A stretch of 8,411 bases of DNA from an uncultured Corynebacterium sp. (GTDB taxonomy: Bacteria; Actinomycetota; Actinomycetes; Mycobacteriales; Mycobacteriaceae), in contig CALZCR010000048.1 of NCBI GenBank assembly GCA_945631445.1, positions 1 to 8,411 on the forward strand, written 5' to 3'. The notes beneath the pieces were generated by a model. The model was not told the DNA's origin. It saw only the letters and a program-made list of their open reading frames with translations, and did not search any database. This document shows positions 1 through 8,014 of this stretch, piece by piece (within the stretch, counting starts at the first letter, position 1; each line of letters begins with the position of its first letter). A program made the translations under genes and the position numbers.

Positions 1-1
1 C

Positions 2-2167
2 GGCCAGCTGGAGTACGTGCCCAGCGGCCACGAACCCACCGCGATCGTGCCCTACACCCGCTCCGGGCGCCTCATGGAGGTCAAACCCGACCCGCCGACG
101 GCCGAGGAGACCGCCCAGATCGTGGCCCCGGCGCGTCCGCGCATCCTCGCCGCGGAGACTACCGTCGAGCTGTTGGCGGTGCTCGGCGACGTCGCGCTCG
201 CCTTCGCCGACGAGCACGTCACCCGCGCGGAGATCGACGCCGTGCTGGCCGGTGAGGATCCCGTCGGACCGCAGGACGAGATGCTGCGCAGCGGACTGCG
301 CGGCGAGCGCTCCGCGCGCATCGGCGCCGGCCTGGCGTGGCGGGAGCTGTACCCGGAGATCGTCGAGATCGCCTCCTACGGCGGGCGCCTGAACTTCGAG
401 GGCTTCACCGAACTGGCCGCCCGCCTGGAGCGTCTGGCTTTCGGCCCGCCGCAGATCAACTCCGCGCGCCTGCTCGCGCTGATCGAGGCGGGTGTGGTCA
501 CGCTGACCCACCTGGACGCCGGCGCCCCGCCCGAAGACGCCGACACGATCATCGACGCCGTGCTCGCCCCGGCGCGGGTGCTGCCCGGCACCCTGGAACA
601 CGCCCTGGTGCAGTCCGGCATCGCCCAGCTGTGGCCCGGCACCCAGTCGCTGGCCGTGGAACCCGACGCGACGCTGGTCGGCCAACACCACATCGCCGCC
701 GTCGGCCGCATGACCGAGGAAGTCGTGCTCGGCAACGACACGCTCTCGCGCACGCTGCACGACGTGATCCCCACCTGGGCGCGCCGGGTGCTGGCCGAGC
801 ACGGCCCGGACACGGGCGTGCACGGCACCCCGCCGATGACCGCCCGACTGGAGCCGTGGGCGCGCGAGCTCAGCCAGGACCCCGCCCGCGCCCGGGACCT
901 GCTGGAGCGTTTCGGCAGCCCCGTCAACGTGCTGCACACCGCCGCGATGCGCCGCAACGCCGCCGAACTGGTGGACGCTGGCACGGCAGCCGGGGTAGAT
1001 CTGCGGGTCTTTTATGCGCGCAAGGCCAACAAGGCTCTGGCGTTCGTCGACACCGCGCGCGACGCCGGTCACGGCGTGGACGTGGCCAGCCACCGCGAAC
1101 TCGCCCAAACCTTGGAGGCCGGGGTGCCGGGTGAGCGGCTGATCCTCAGCGCCGCGATCAAGCCCGACGAGTTGCTGCGTCTGGCGGTGGACAACGGCGT
1201 GGCGATCTCCGCGGACACCGTCGCCGAGCTGCACCGCATCTCCTCCGTGGCGGGTGAGACGGGCCGCCGGGCCCGGGTCGCACCGCGGTTGGCGCCGGAT
1301 CCGCGTTCGTTGCCGCCGACCCGCTTCGGCGAGCTATCCGGCGTCTGGGCCGAAGCTTTGACCGAAACCATCGACAATGTCGACGTCGTTGGCGTGCACG
1401 TGCATTTACACGGCTACGGCGCCGACGACCGGGTCACCGCCTTGACCGAGGCGATGGGGCTGATCGACGGGTTGCGCCCGACCCACGAGACGATCGAATT
1501 CATCGACTTGGGCGGCGGGGTGCCGATGAGCTACCTCGACGACGCGCAGCAGTGGCGCCGCTACCAGGACCTGCGCGCCGACATGGTCGCCGGGCGCACG
1601 GAGCCGTTCACCTGGAAAGCCGATCCACTGAACAACACCTACCCGTTTCACCAGTCGCCGGTGCGCGGCGAGTGGCTGGGTCAGATCCTGCACGCGGAAC
1701 ACCCCGACGGCACGATCGCCTCGGCGCTCACCGAACGCGGGCTGCGCCTGCACCTGGAGCCGGGGCGCTCGCTTCTCGACGGCTGCGGCATGACGCTGAT
1801 GGACGTCGCCTTCCTCAAGCGACGCAGCGACGGCGTCCCGCTGATCGGGGTGGCCGCCAACCGCACCCAGGTGCGCACCACCTCCGACGACTATCTCGTC
1901 GACCCGCTGCTGATCCGCACCCAACCGGCCCCCGGCGGGGAGTACGAGGGCTACCTGGTCGGCGCCTACTGCATCGAAGACGAGGTCATCCTGCGCCGCC
2001 GGATGCGCTTCCCGCAGTCCCTGGCGCCGGGCGATGTCATCGCCGTGCCGAACACCGCCGGGTATTTCATGCACATCTTAGAAAGCGCCTCGCACCAGAT
2101 CCCGCTGGCCGCCAACGTCGTCGTCGACGACGAGGGCAACGCGGAACGAGACCGGATCGACGGGTAG
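2..2167 (+). CDS. FAD/NAD(P)-binding protein fused to Y4yA-like PLP-dependent decarboxylase (5' truncated)
   Basis: The frame is open from base 2, so the gene continues beyond the left edge and 721 residues are visible. Residue numbers here count from the GTG at 17, used only as a ruler. Residues 1 to about 265 resemble the C-terminal part of FAD-NAD(P)-binding proteins: a YVPSGHEP segment just at the edge, and VLGNDTLSRTLHDV near residue 240. From about residue 270 a complete fold-type III PLP enzyme follows, of the diaminopimelate/ornithine decarboxylase superfamily. It shows the YARKANK motif with the PLP lysine K336, HVHLHGYG (461-468), the glycine loop DLGGG (497-501), the phosphate-binding EPGR (E581), the YCIED segment with C652, and NTAGYFMH near the C-terminus. 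All the usual catalytic elements are therefore present. Substrate is unknown; an amino acid or amino-acid conjugate is expected from the family. In many bacteria the two parts are separate genes. The Y4yA assignment rests on recalled family patterns. Confidence 0.85.
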   Translation, partial: GQLEYVPSGHEPTAIVPYTRSGRLMEVKPDPPTAEETAQIVAPARPRILAAETTVELLAVLGDVALAFADEHVTRAEIDAVLAGEDPVGPQDEMLRSGLRGERSARIGAGLAWRELYPEIVEIASYGGRLNFEGFTELAARLERLAFGPPQINSARLLALIEAGVVTLTHLDAGAPPEDADTIIDAVLAPARVLPGTLEHALVQSGIAQLWPGTQSLAVEPDATLVGQHHIAAVGRMTEEVVLGNDTLSRTLHDVIPTWARRVLAEHGPDTGVHGTPPMTARLEPWARELSQDPARARDLLERFGSPVNVLHTAAMRRNAAELVDAGTAAGVDLRVFYARKANKALAFVDTARDAGHGVDVASHRELAQTLEAGVPGERLILSAAIKPDELLRLAVDNGVAISADTVAELHRISSVAGETGRRARVAPRLAPDPRSLPPTRFGELSGVWAEALTETIDNVDVVGVHVHLHGYGADDRVTALTEAMGLIDGLRPTHETIEFIDLGGGVPMSYLDDAQQWRRYQDLRADMVAGRTEPFTWKADPLNNTYPFHQSPVRGEWLGQILHAEHPDGTIASALTERGLRLHLEPGRSLLDGCGMTLMDVAFLKRRSDGVPLIGVAANRTQVRTTSDDYLVDPLLIRTQPAPGGEYEGYLVGAYCIEDEVILRRRMRFPQSLAPGDVIAVPNTAGYFMHILESASHQIPLAANVVVDDEGNAERDRIDG

Positions 2168-2176
2168 TAGTGAGTC

Positions 2177-2204
2177 ACCGGTGGGCGGGGTCCCTCCCGC
2201 CGGT
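2177..2204 (+). terminator. GC-rich hairpin after the PLP-enzyme gene
   Basis: GGCGGG (2184-2189) and CCCGCC (2196-2201) form a 6-bp stem with a 6-base loop. An alternative fold pairs outer ACCGG (2177-2181) with CCGGT (2200-2204). No T-tract follows, so it is a weak candidate for an intrinsic terminator. It lies 10 bases beyond the stop codon and could attenuate transcription into the dehydrogenase gene. Confidence 0.3.
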
Positions 2205-2243
2205 CTCATTGCGCAGCTGTGGCCGCGTGGTTACAAAGGGGCT

Positions 2244-3650
2244 ATGAGCGATTTTGCACTGGAAAACCCGAGCACCGGGCAATCAGAAGAGACCTTCACC
2301 CGCATCACCGACGCCGAACGGGACGACGTCCTCGACCGTTCGACGGCCGCGTTTTCCGGCTGGCGCGCCACCAGCATCGACGAACGCGCCGCCGTCCTGC
2401 GCCGCACCGCAGACCTGTACGACGAGCGCGCCGACGAATTAGCCGACCACATCGGCCGCGAAATGGGCAAGCTGACCCGCTGGGCCAAGGCCGAGATCGG
2501 CATCGTCTCCGACATCTACCGCTGGTACGCCGAGCACGCCCACGAGCTGCTCGCCGACGAGCAGCTGCCCGCCCAGGGCGTCCACCGCTCCTTCGTGCGC
2601 AAGGAACCGCTGGGGCCGCTGCTGGGCATCATGCCCTGGAACTTCCCCTACTACCAGGTCGCCCGCTTCGCGGCCCCGAACCAGCTGCTGGGCAACACGA
2701 TCGTGCTCAAGCACGCCTCTATCTGCCCGCTGTCCTCCCAGGCTTGCCAGGACCTGCTTGAAGAAGCGGGCCTGCCGAAGGACGCCTACATCAACGTCTA
2801 CGCCTCCGGCTCCCAGATGGACGATTTCGTCGCCGACCCCCGCATCCAGGGCGTCTCCCTGACCGGTTCCGAGGGCGCCGGCGCCGCGGTGGCCAAGACC
2901 GCCGGCGAGAACTACAAGAAATCCGTGCTCGAGCTCGGCGGCAACGACCCCTTCCTGGTCATCGACGACGAGAACCTCGACTGGGTGCTCGACCAGTTCC
3001 TGCCCATCCGCATGTACAACACCGGCCAGGCCTGCAACGCCCCGAAGCGCCTCATCGTGCTCGAGGACTTCTACGACCGCACCGTGGACACCCTGGAGAA
3101 GAAGATCGGCGAGCTCACGGTCGGCGCCTACGACGACGACAACGCCGACCTCGGACCGCTGTCGTCCATCCAGGCCCGCGACGAGATCGTCGAGCGTCTG
3201 GAGAAGGCGCGCGAGAACGGCGACGCCACGGTGCGCGTCGGCGGCACAAAGATCGACCGCGACGGCGCCTACATGCAACCGGCCCTGCTCACCGACGTCG
3301 ACCCGAAGTCCGACGTGGGCTGCAACGAGATCTTCGGACCGGTCGCGATCGTCTACAAGGCCAAGGACGTCGACGACGCGATCCGCATCGCCAACGACTC
3401 CGACTACGGGCTGTCCAGCTCCGTGTGGGGCGCGGACCTGGACAAGGCCAGCGAGGTCGCGGCCCAGCTCAAGGACGGCATGACGTTTGTCAACGAACAC
3501 GCCGTGACGCTGGCCGGTCTGCCCTTCGGCGGCGTCGGGCGCTCCGGCTACGGACGCGAACTCGCCCGCTGGGGCGTCGGCGAATTCGTCAACGACCACC
3601 TCTACCGCGTCAACGGGCAGGAACACGCCGGCGAGTCCCCGGTTATCTGA
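2244..3650 (+). CDS. NAD(P)-dependent succinate-semialdehyde dehydrogenase (Sad/YneI-like aldehyde dehydrogenase)
   Basis: Soluble aldehyde dehydrogenase of 468 residues, the normal length for the Sad/YneI branch. It oxidises an aldehyde, most likely succinate semialdehyde, to the acid, for example at the end of GABA breakdown. The visible signature is complete: MPWNFP with the oxyanion-hole Asn, [11 protein letters not shown] (cofactor region), [13 protein letters not shown] (Rossmann glycine region), [10 protein letters not shown] with the general base E230, and [11 protein letters not shown] with the catalytic nucleophile C264. The 34-residue spacing between E and C is typical. The ATG at 2244 is preferred over an in-frame GTG at 2181, because residues from [12 protein letters not shown] fit the family N-terminus and AAAGGGG lies just upstream (2235-2241), although only 2 bases separate it from the ATG. 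The gene follows the PLP-enzyme gene after 76 bases on the same strand. Succinate semialdehyde is inferred from similarity to E. coli Sad; another small aldehyde is possible. Confidence 0.88.
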   Translation: MSDFALENPSTGQSEETFTRITDAERDDVLDRSTAAFSGWRATSIDERAAVLRRTADLYDERADELADHIGREMGKLTRWAKAEIGIVSDIYRWYAEHAHELLADEQLPAQGVHRSFVRKEPLGPLLGIMPWNFPYYQVARFAAPNQLLGNTIVLKHASICPLSSQACQDLLEEAGLPKDAYINVYASGSQMDDFVADPRIQGVSLTGSEGAGAAVAKTAGENYKKSVLELGGNDPFLVIDDENLDWVLDQFLPIRMYNTGQACNAPKRLIVLEDFYDRTVDTLEKKIGELTVGAYDDDNADLGPLSSIQARDEIVERLEKARENGDATVRVGGTKIDRDGAYMQPALLTDVDPKSDVGCNEIFGPVAIVYKAKDVDDAIRIANDSDYGLSSSVWGADLDKASEVAAQLKDGMTFVNEHAVTLAGLPFGGVGRSGYGRELARWGVGEFVNDHLYRVNGQEHAGESPVI

Positions 3651-3664
3651 CGTCCTGGTTGAGA

Positions 3665-3699
3665 GTTGTCTGACCGTGAGGAAGCAGCGGTCAGACGAC
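3665..3699. terminator. Inverted repeat in convergent intergenic region (candidate bidirectional terminator)
   Basis: GTCTGACC (3668-3675) and GGTCAGAC (3689-3696) are perfect inverted repeats with a 13-base loop. The stem extends by a G-U, a U-A and a G-C pair to 11 bp (3665-3675 with 3689-3699). It begins 15 bases after the dehydrogenase stop, between two convergent genes. No U-tract follows on either strand, so intrinsic termination is plausible but unproven. Confidence 0.45.
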
Positions 3700-3720
3700 G
3701 CTGGCGAGCGTTCCGAGAAC

Positions 3721-3739
3721 AAGGATAAGAGTTATCCTT
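3721..3739. terminator. AAGGATAA-GAG-TTATCCTT inverted repeat
   Basis: A perfect 8-bp inverted repeat with a 3-base loop, followed by one more T on the plus strand. The stem is AT-rich for this genome. Its position between the convergent dehydrogenase and MmgE/PrpD genes suggests a second terminator or mRNA 3'-end stabiliser. The rest of 3651-3805 holds only a spaced GGTTAAG (3763-3769) and CTTAACC (3805-3811) pair and no gene. Confidence 0.4.
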
Positions 3740-3805
3740 TACAGCTCGGGGCGAAAGCGAAAGGTTAAGTCTTAGCAGGGTGTCCCTCAGGCAGACTGTC
3801 ACGCC

Positions 3806-5182
3806 TTAACCGACGAGGACCGATTCCCCCGCCATGGAGGCTTTCGTCTCCAGCGCCTGGGAGCGCGCATGTTCGGCGAGCTCGCGGGCGCGCTCCTGTC
3901 CCACCAGGGACGCCGCCTTGTCCTGGATCTGCCCCCAGGTCGCCCGCTTGGACGCCGAGCCGACGAAGGCGTCGGAGAACCGGGAGATCACGCTGCCGTC
4001 GGCAAGCGTGACCGTCACCCGCGCCTGCCACCGCGCCGGATACGCCGCGTCAACTTCCTCGTCGGTGTAGCAACGCACCTTGGCCATCGTCTCCGCCAGG
4101 CCTTTCGCCACCTCAGGGGCATTATCGAAGTCCGCGACGGTGGCCTCCCCGGTGGTGATCGCCAACGCCGCTCCGAAAGGCATGTTGAACTGCGCGTCGA
4201 CCGGGCTGGTGACGATGAGCTTGCGCTCCGCCGGCTCGGAGACCAGCCGGGCGCCGGCGGTGATCACGGCGGCGTCGATCGCGGTGATCTCCGCCGGATC
4301 CAGGTTCGGATGCTCGTGGTGGATCTCGCGCAGCAGGTCGATGTTGCCGTGCATGTAGCGGCAGCAGGGGTAGAACTTGATCGAGGTCTCCAGCGCCGCC
4401 GAGCCCAACTCCAGCCGCAGCTCCCGACCCTCCGCAGCGCCGCGGCCATACTGGTAGAGGAACCCGTTGTCCCCTTCGAAAGCGGTGGCCGGGGCGTCGA
4501 AGCCGACCTGGGCCAGCCGGGCGGCACGGATGCCGTTGGCGGCGGCGTGTCCGGCGTTGAGCCGTTTGGTCCACGACCCGTCGGACAGAAATTCCAGCGA
4601 CCCGGCCGCCAGGTTGGCGCCGATGGCCACGGCGTTCGTCGCCGCGGCGGCGTCCAGGCCCAGCAAGCGAGAGACGGCCGCCGCCGCACCGATCGACCCG
4701 GAGATCGCCGTCGGATGGAAACCACGCCCGTAGCTTTCCGCTGAGCCGATGAGCACCGCGGTCCGGCACATGGCCTCGTAACCGACGGCCGCGGCGGTGA
4801 GCACCTCCCCGTAGGCGGCGCCTTCGGTCTCCGCGACGGCGAACAGCGCCGGGAAGATGACCACGGCCGGGTGCAGTGAACCCTCCTCGTGGGTGTCGTC
4901 GAGTTCGAGCCCGTGGGCGATCGTGCCGTTGATCAGCGCCGCGTGCTCCTCTGCGGCGTAGCGCGTCGGGGTGGCCACGACGGAACACGGCGCGGCTAGC
5001 GAGGGCTCGTCGAAGGTCGGGACCGCCTTAAGTACCGCGGCCGCGGAGTCGCGGTCGAGCCCGCCGGTGGTCACGGCGGCGTAGTCGAGGTGCAACAGGC
5101 GCATCCAGTCCTCGAGCTCCGGGGACAGGGCGTGGTCGGCGGCGACGAAGTCGCCGATCTGCTGGGCGTGGCTCTGAGACAT
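3806..5182 (-). CDS. MmgE/PrpD family protein (2-methylcitrate dehydratase / cis-aconitate decarboxylase superfamily)
   Basis: Cytosolic protein of 458 residues, full length for the MmgE/PrpD family. Members dehydrate 2-methylcitrate, decarboxylate cis-aconitate to itaconate, or epimerise iminodisuccinate. Visible family motifs are LINGTIAHGLELDDTH (83-98) with D95, D96 and T97, then H104 in the following GSLHP, GRGFHPTAISG with H156, SWTKRLNAGHAAANG with K206, and ETSIKFYPCC with K269. These match in order and spacing the cis-aconitate decarboxylase active-site set recalled as D93, T97, H103, H159, K207 and K272. The all-helical domain spans roughly 1-265 and 400-458, with a smaller alpha/beta lid between. 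It is the last gene of the minus-strand operon, 42 bases after the CoA-transferase. The ATG at 5182 is chosen over an in-frame TTG at 5200 because AAGGAG lies 9 bases upstream of it. The precise reaction cannot be assigned: family membership is sure, substrate is not. Confidence 0.92.
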   Translation of the reverse strand: MSQSHAQQIGDFVAADHALSPELEDWMRLLHLDYAAVTTGGLDRDSAAAVLKAVPTFDEPSLAAPCSVVATPTRYAAEEHAALINGTIAHGLELDDTHEEGSLHPAVVIFPALFAVAETEGAAYGEVLTAAAVGYEAMCRTAVLIGSAESYGRGFHPTAISGSIGAAAAVSRLLGLDAAAATNAVAIGANLAAGSLEFLSDGSWTKRLNAGHAAANGIRAARLAQVGFDAPATAFEGDNGFLYQYGRGAAEGRELRLELGSAALETSIKFYPCCRYMHGNIDLLREIHHEHPNLDPAEITAIDAAVITAGARLVSEPAERKLIVTSPVDAQFNMPFGAALAITTGEATVADFDNAPEVAKGLAETMAKVRCYTDEEVDAAYPARWQARVTVTLADGSVISRFSDAFVGSASKRATWGQIQDKAASLVGQERARELAEHARSQALETKASMAGESVLVG

Positions 5183-5191
5183 GGTGATGTT

Positions 5192-5197
5192 CTCCTT
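5192..5197 (-). promoter_or_regulatory. Ribosome binding site of the MmgE/PrpD gene
   Basis: On the minus strand AAGGAG lies 9 bases before the ATG at 5182. It overlaps the alternative TTG start at 5200, which makes that upstream start unlikely. Confidence 0.75.
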
Positions 5198-5224
5198 CAA
5201 TGATGCGGGTGTGTGGGGATACGG

Positions 5225-6379
5225 TCAGGCGGTGGTGACGCTGAACTCGGCGAGCACGGCGTCGGTGTGTTCACCGAGGGCGGGCACCTTGCCCCACTGC
5301 GGCTCCACGCCGACGGGCAGCGAGGGCGGCAACAGCGCGCGGGCGCTCGCGCCCGTGCTGGTCTTAACCTCGCGCCAGCGGTTGCGCTCCGCGAGCTGCG
5401 GGTGATCGTTGAACTCGACCATGTCGCGCATCCGCGCGTTGGCGATGCCGATCCGGTCGAGAAGCTCGATCAACTCCGCGCTGTTTAACTGGCTGGTGGC
5501 CGCGGAGACGATCCCCGTGAGTTCGTCCTTGTTCGCCAGTCGCCGGGAGTTCGGCGTGAAGCGCGGATCCGTGCCCAGCTCCGGGCGGTGCAACACCTGC
5601 TCGGCGAAAGCCTGCCATTCGCGTTCATTTTGCAACCCCAAGAAAACGGTGCCGTCGCTGGTGGGGAAAGAACCGTAGGGCGCAATGGAAGTGTGTGAGC
5701 TGCCGTTGCGTTTGGGCAGCGCGCCGCCGTAGTTGGCGAAAAGGTGCGGTTGACTCATCCACTCGCCGAGGGCTTCGAGCATGGAGATCTCCAGCACGGC
5801 CCCTTCCCCCGTGCGGGTGCGCTGGAACAAGGCGGCGAGGACGCCGGAGTAGGCGTACATGCCGGCGGCGACGTCCGCGATCGAGGGGCCGACCTTGCTG
5901 GGGGTTTCTTCCGTGCCCGTGACCGAAAGCATGCCGGCCTCGCACTGGATGATCAGGTCGTAGGCCTTGCGCTCGGTGTAGCTGCCGCCCGGACCGTACC
6001 CGGAGATCGAGGCGTGGATCAGGCCCGGGTTGGTCTCTTGGCAGTCCTCGGCGCCAAGGCCGAGGCGCTCGACGGCGCCGGGTTTCAAGTTGGAGACGAA
6101 CACGTCGGCCTGCGCGATCAGACTGCGCATCACCTGCCGACCCTCCTCACTTTTGAGGTCGATCACCACGGATTCCTTGGTCCGGTTGAGCCAGACGAAG
6201 AAGGAGGAGTCGCCGTGGACCGTCTCGTCGTAGTTTCGGGCGAAGTCGCCGGAGTCGCGCTCGATCTTGATCACCCGGGCGCCCAAGTCGGCGAGTTGGC
6301 GGGTGGCGAATGGCGCGGCGACGGCCTGTTCGATGGAGACGACGGTGATTCCGTCCAAGGGCAGAGAAGGCATGTGCAT
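5225..6379 (-). CDS. CaiB/BaiF family (type III) CoA-transferase
   Basis: Protein of 384 residues, slightly under the common 390-430 of the family, with no break visible. It moves CoA from a donor thioester to a carboxylic acid through an enzyme-bound aspartyl-CoA intermediate. Visible motifs: LPLDGITVVSIEQAVAAPFA at the N-terminus, DLGARVIKIE (31-40), FVWLNRTKESVVIDLK (61-76), SGYGPGG (126-132), KAYDLIIQCEAGM with the catalytic aspartate D141, PSIADVAAGMYA (165-176), and RNGSSHTSIAPYGSFPTSDG (224-243). The last segment resembles the R-x-G-x-x-H-x-x-I-x-P-Y-G region I associate with transferases for itaconate, mesaconate, malate and similar dicarboxylates, a recalled resemblance rather than a search result. 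AAGGAA lies 6 bases before the ATG at 6379; a second ATG at 6373 is also possible. It sits between the transporter (49-base gap) and the MmgE/PrpD gene, so its acceptor is probably the imported acid or its product. Confidence 0.92.
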   Translation of the reverse strand: MHMPSLPLDGITVVSIEQAVAAPFATRQLADLGARVIKIERDSGDFARNYDETVHGDSSFFVWLNRTKESVVIDLKSEEGRQVMRSLIAQADVFVSNLKPGAVERLGLGAEDCQETNPGLIHASISGYGPGGSYTERKAYDLIIQCEAGMLSVTGTEETPSKVGPSIADVAAGMYAYSGVLAALFQRTRTGEGAVLEISMLEALGEWMSQPHLFANYGGALPKRNGSSHTSIAPYGSFPTSDGTVFLGLQNEREWQAFAEQVLHRPELGTDPRFTPNSRRLANKDELTGIVSAATSQLNSAELIELLDRIGIANARMRDMVEFNDHPQLAERNRWREVKTSTGASARALLPPSLPVGVEPQWGKVPALGEHTDAVLAEFSVTTA

Positions 6380-6428
6380 CGAAGTTTCCTTGACAGTTGA
6401 GCAGTGGGGGTGAAAAGCTGGGCCGGTT

Positions 6429-7961
6429 CTAGAAGACGATCGGGACCAGCGTCAGCGAAATGGCCATGACCAGCACCAGGGAGCACAGGTTCATCCAGAC
6501 TCCGGTGCGCATCAGCTGGTTCATGGTCACGGCTCCGGTAGAGAACGCCAGTGCGTTCGGCGGGGTGCCGACCGGCAGCATGAAGGAGCAGGTGCAGGTC
6601 AGAGCGGCGGCGATCACCAGCGGGACCGGGTCTTGGCCGAGGGCCAGGGCCAGGCCACCGACGACGGGAACGAATGCTGCGACGGTGGCGGTCGAGGACG
6701 TCAGCTCAGTCAGGCAGAGCAGCAACGCGGCGACAACCAGCAGCATCAGCCACTGCGGGACGCCACCCAGAACGGTCAGGGCGTCGCCCATTGCTGCGGC
6801 CAGGCCAGAAGAAGTGATTTGCGCCGACAGGGCCAGCCCGCCGCCGATGAGCATGAGCACGTCCCACGGCATCTCGTGGGTGTCCTTCCAGCTCATCACC
6901 ATCACGCCCTCGCGAGGCTTGGCGGGCAGGACCATGACGGCGACGCCGGCGATCAAAGCGATGGCCGTGTCCGTCAACCAGAAACCTTCCGGGGCGATCA
7001 CCGGAACCAGAATCCAGGAACCGGCGGTGAGGACGAAAACGGCGGTGACCACGCGCTCACCGGCGCTCATCGTGCCCAGGGAAGCCAACTGGTCCTCGAA
7101 CATTTTGCGGCCGTCCGGGATCTCGTCGATCTCGGGCTTCCAGAGGACGTGGGCGATGAGGAAGTACCCGATGGCCGTGAAGGCGATGACCACGGGGACT
7201 CCGACCATCATCCACTGCAGGAAGGTCAGCGGGTAATTCAGGGTTTCGCGGATATAACCGGCGACGACGACGTTGACAGGAGATCCGATCAAAGTGCCGA
7301 AGCCGCCGATGGACGCACCGTAGGCGATGGAGACGACCAGACCGGTGCCGAACTTGGACTTCTCCGGCAGAACCCCCTCGCCCTCAAGCATGCGCACCAG
7401 TGACATTCCCATCGGGATCATCATCATCGCGGTGGCGGTGTTGGACACCCACATCGACAACAGCGCGGTGGCGATCATGAAGCCCGCGATCAGGCGCGTC
7501 GGTTTCACCCCGACACGCAGCACGATGTGGATGGCGATGCGCTTATGCAGGTTCCACCGTTGCAACGCCAGCGCCAACAGAAATCCGCCGAGGAAGAGCA
7601 GGATGGTGCTGCTGGCGTAGCTGGTGGCCACATCGCTGAGTTCCGCGGCCCCGAAGGCCGGGAAAAGGATCAGCGGCAACATCGCCGTGCCCGCCAGCGG
7701 GGCGGCCTCAGTGATCCACCAGGCTCCCATCAGCACCGCGATGGCCGCGGTCACGCGGATCTCGTGCCCGAGGTCAACAGGGGTGATCAGATAGACGGCC
7801 ACGGCGAGGAAAATCCCGCCGATCATTCCACCGAATTTGTAGTTACGCTTGCCGGGGGCCATGCCCCGATCGGCCAGCCCCGGGGAAATGTCGAGCGGGA
7901 CAGTGGTGCCGGCGGCGGTGACTTCATTACGGTAACGGGCCGTAGTGTGGATCTGCGTCAT
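6429..7961 (-). CDS. DASS/SLC13 family sodium-coupled di- or tricarboxylate transporter
   Basis: Integral membrane protein of 510 residues that imports anionic carboxylates, typically C4 dicarboxylates, with sodium. After a hydrophilic N-terminus of about 42 residues come about eleven to twelve hydrophobic segments, beginning with FGGMIGGIFLAVAVYLI. Family signatures are clear: MWVSNTATAMMMIP, the first SNT motif (S173-N174-T175); GTLIGSPVN (222-230); LTELTSSTATVAAFVP, where the second SNT motif reads S-S-T (422-424); and FMLPVGTPPNALAF (460-473), close to the family signature before the C-terminus. The start at 7961 is supported by GGAAG 9 bases upstream. It is the first gene of the minus-strand operon and lies opposite a GntR regulator, as expected for a substrate-induced uptake gene. 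It resembles the C4-dicarboxylate importer DccT of corynebacteria in type, but the operon partners argue for a more specialised substrate. Confidence 0.93.
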   Translation of the reverse strand: MTQIHTTARYRNEVTAAGTTVPLDISPGLADRGMAPGKRNYKFGGMIGGIFLAVAVYLITPVDLGHEIRVTAAIAVLMGAWWITEAAPLAGTAMLPLILFPAFGAAELSDVATSYASSTILLFLGGFLLALALQRWNLHKRIAIHIVLRVGVKPTRLIAGFMIATALLSMWVSNTATAMMMIPMGMSLVRMLEGEGVLPEKSKFGTGLVVSIAYGASIGGFGTLIGSPVNVVVAGYIRETLNYPLTFLQWMMVGVPVVIAFTAIGYFLIAHVLWKPEIDEIPDGRKMFEDQLASLGTMSAGERVVTAVFVLTAGSWILVPVIAPEGFWLTDTAIALIAGVAVMVLPAKPREGVMVMSWKDTHEMPWDVLMLIGGGLALSAQITSSGLAAAMGDALTVLGGVPQWLMLLVVAALLLCLTELTSSTATVAAFVPVVGGLALALGQDPVPLVIAAALTCTCSFMLPVGTPPNALAFSTGAVTMNQLMRTGVWMNLCSLVLVMAISLTLVPIVF

Positions 7962-8014
7962 GAGAATATTCTTCCGGTCCAGGTAACAGGCGGTCTGTGG
8001 GAGCTGTGCCCCGA

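Noticed and set aside
2439..3722. 427-codon minus-strand open frame opposite the aldehyde dehydrogenase
   Set aside because: It lies antisense to a gene with full catalytic motifs and its protein is low-complexity (V, G, A, D rich). It is a shadow frame produced by GC-rich codon use.
3763..3811. GGTTAAG / CTTAACC pair as a terminator for the minus-strand operon
   Set aside because: The arms are only 7 bp, are separated by 35 bases, and one overlaps the stop codon; probably chance.
3869..4744. 291-codon plus-strand frame opposite the MmgE/PrpD gene
   Set aside because: It is antisense to a conserved enzyme, with composition biased to Arg, Gly and Val and no supporting start signal.
4122..4988. 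288-codon minus-strand frame within the MmgE/PrpD gene
   Set aside because: It is Arg/Gly-rich out-of-frame translation of a well-supported gene, with no recognisable motif.
5183..5200. Upstream TTG start adding six residues to the MmgE/PrpD protein
   Set aside because: The TTG at 5200 overlaps the AAGGAG that serves the ATG at 5182 and has no ribosome site of its own.
6460..7403. Plus-strand frames opposite the DASS transporter
   Set aside because: Both overlap a transporter with complete family motifs; the antisense translations are low-complexity and unlike any protein family.
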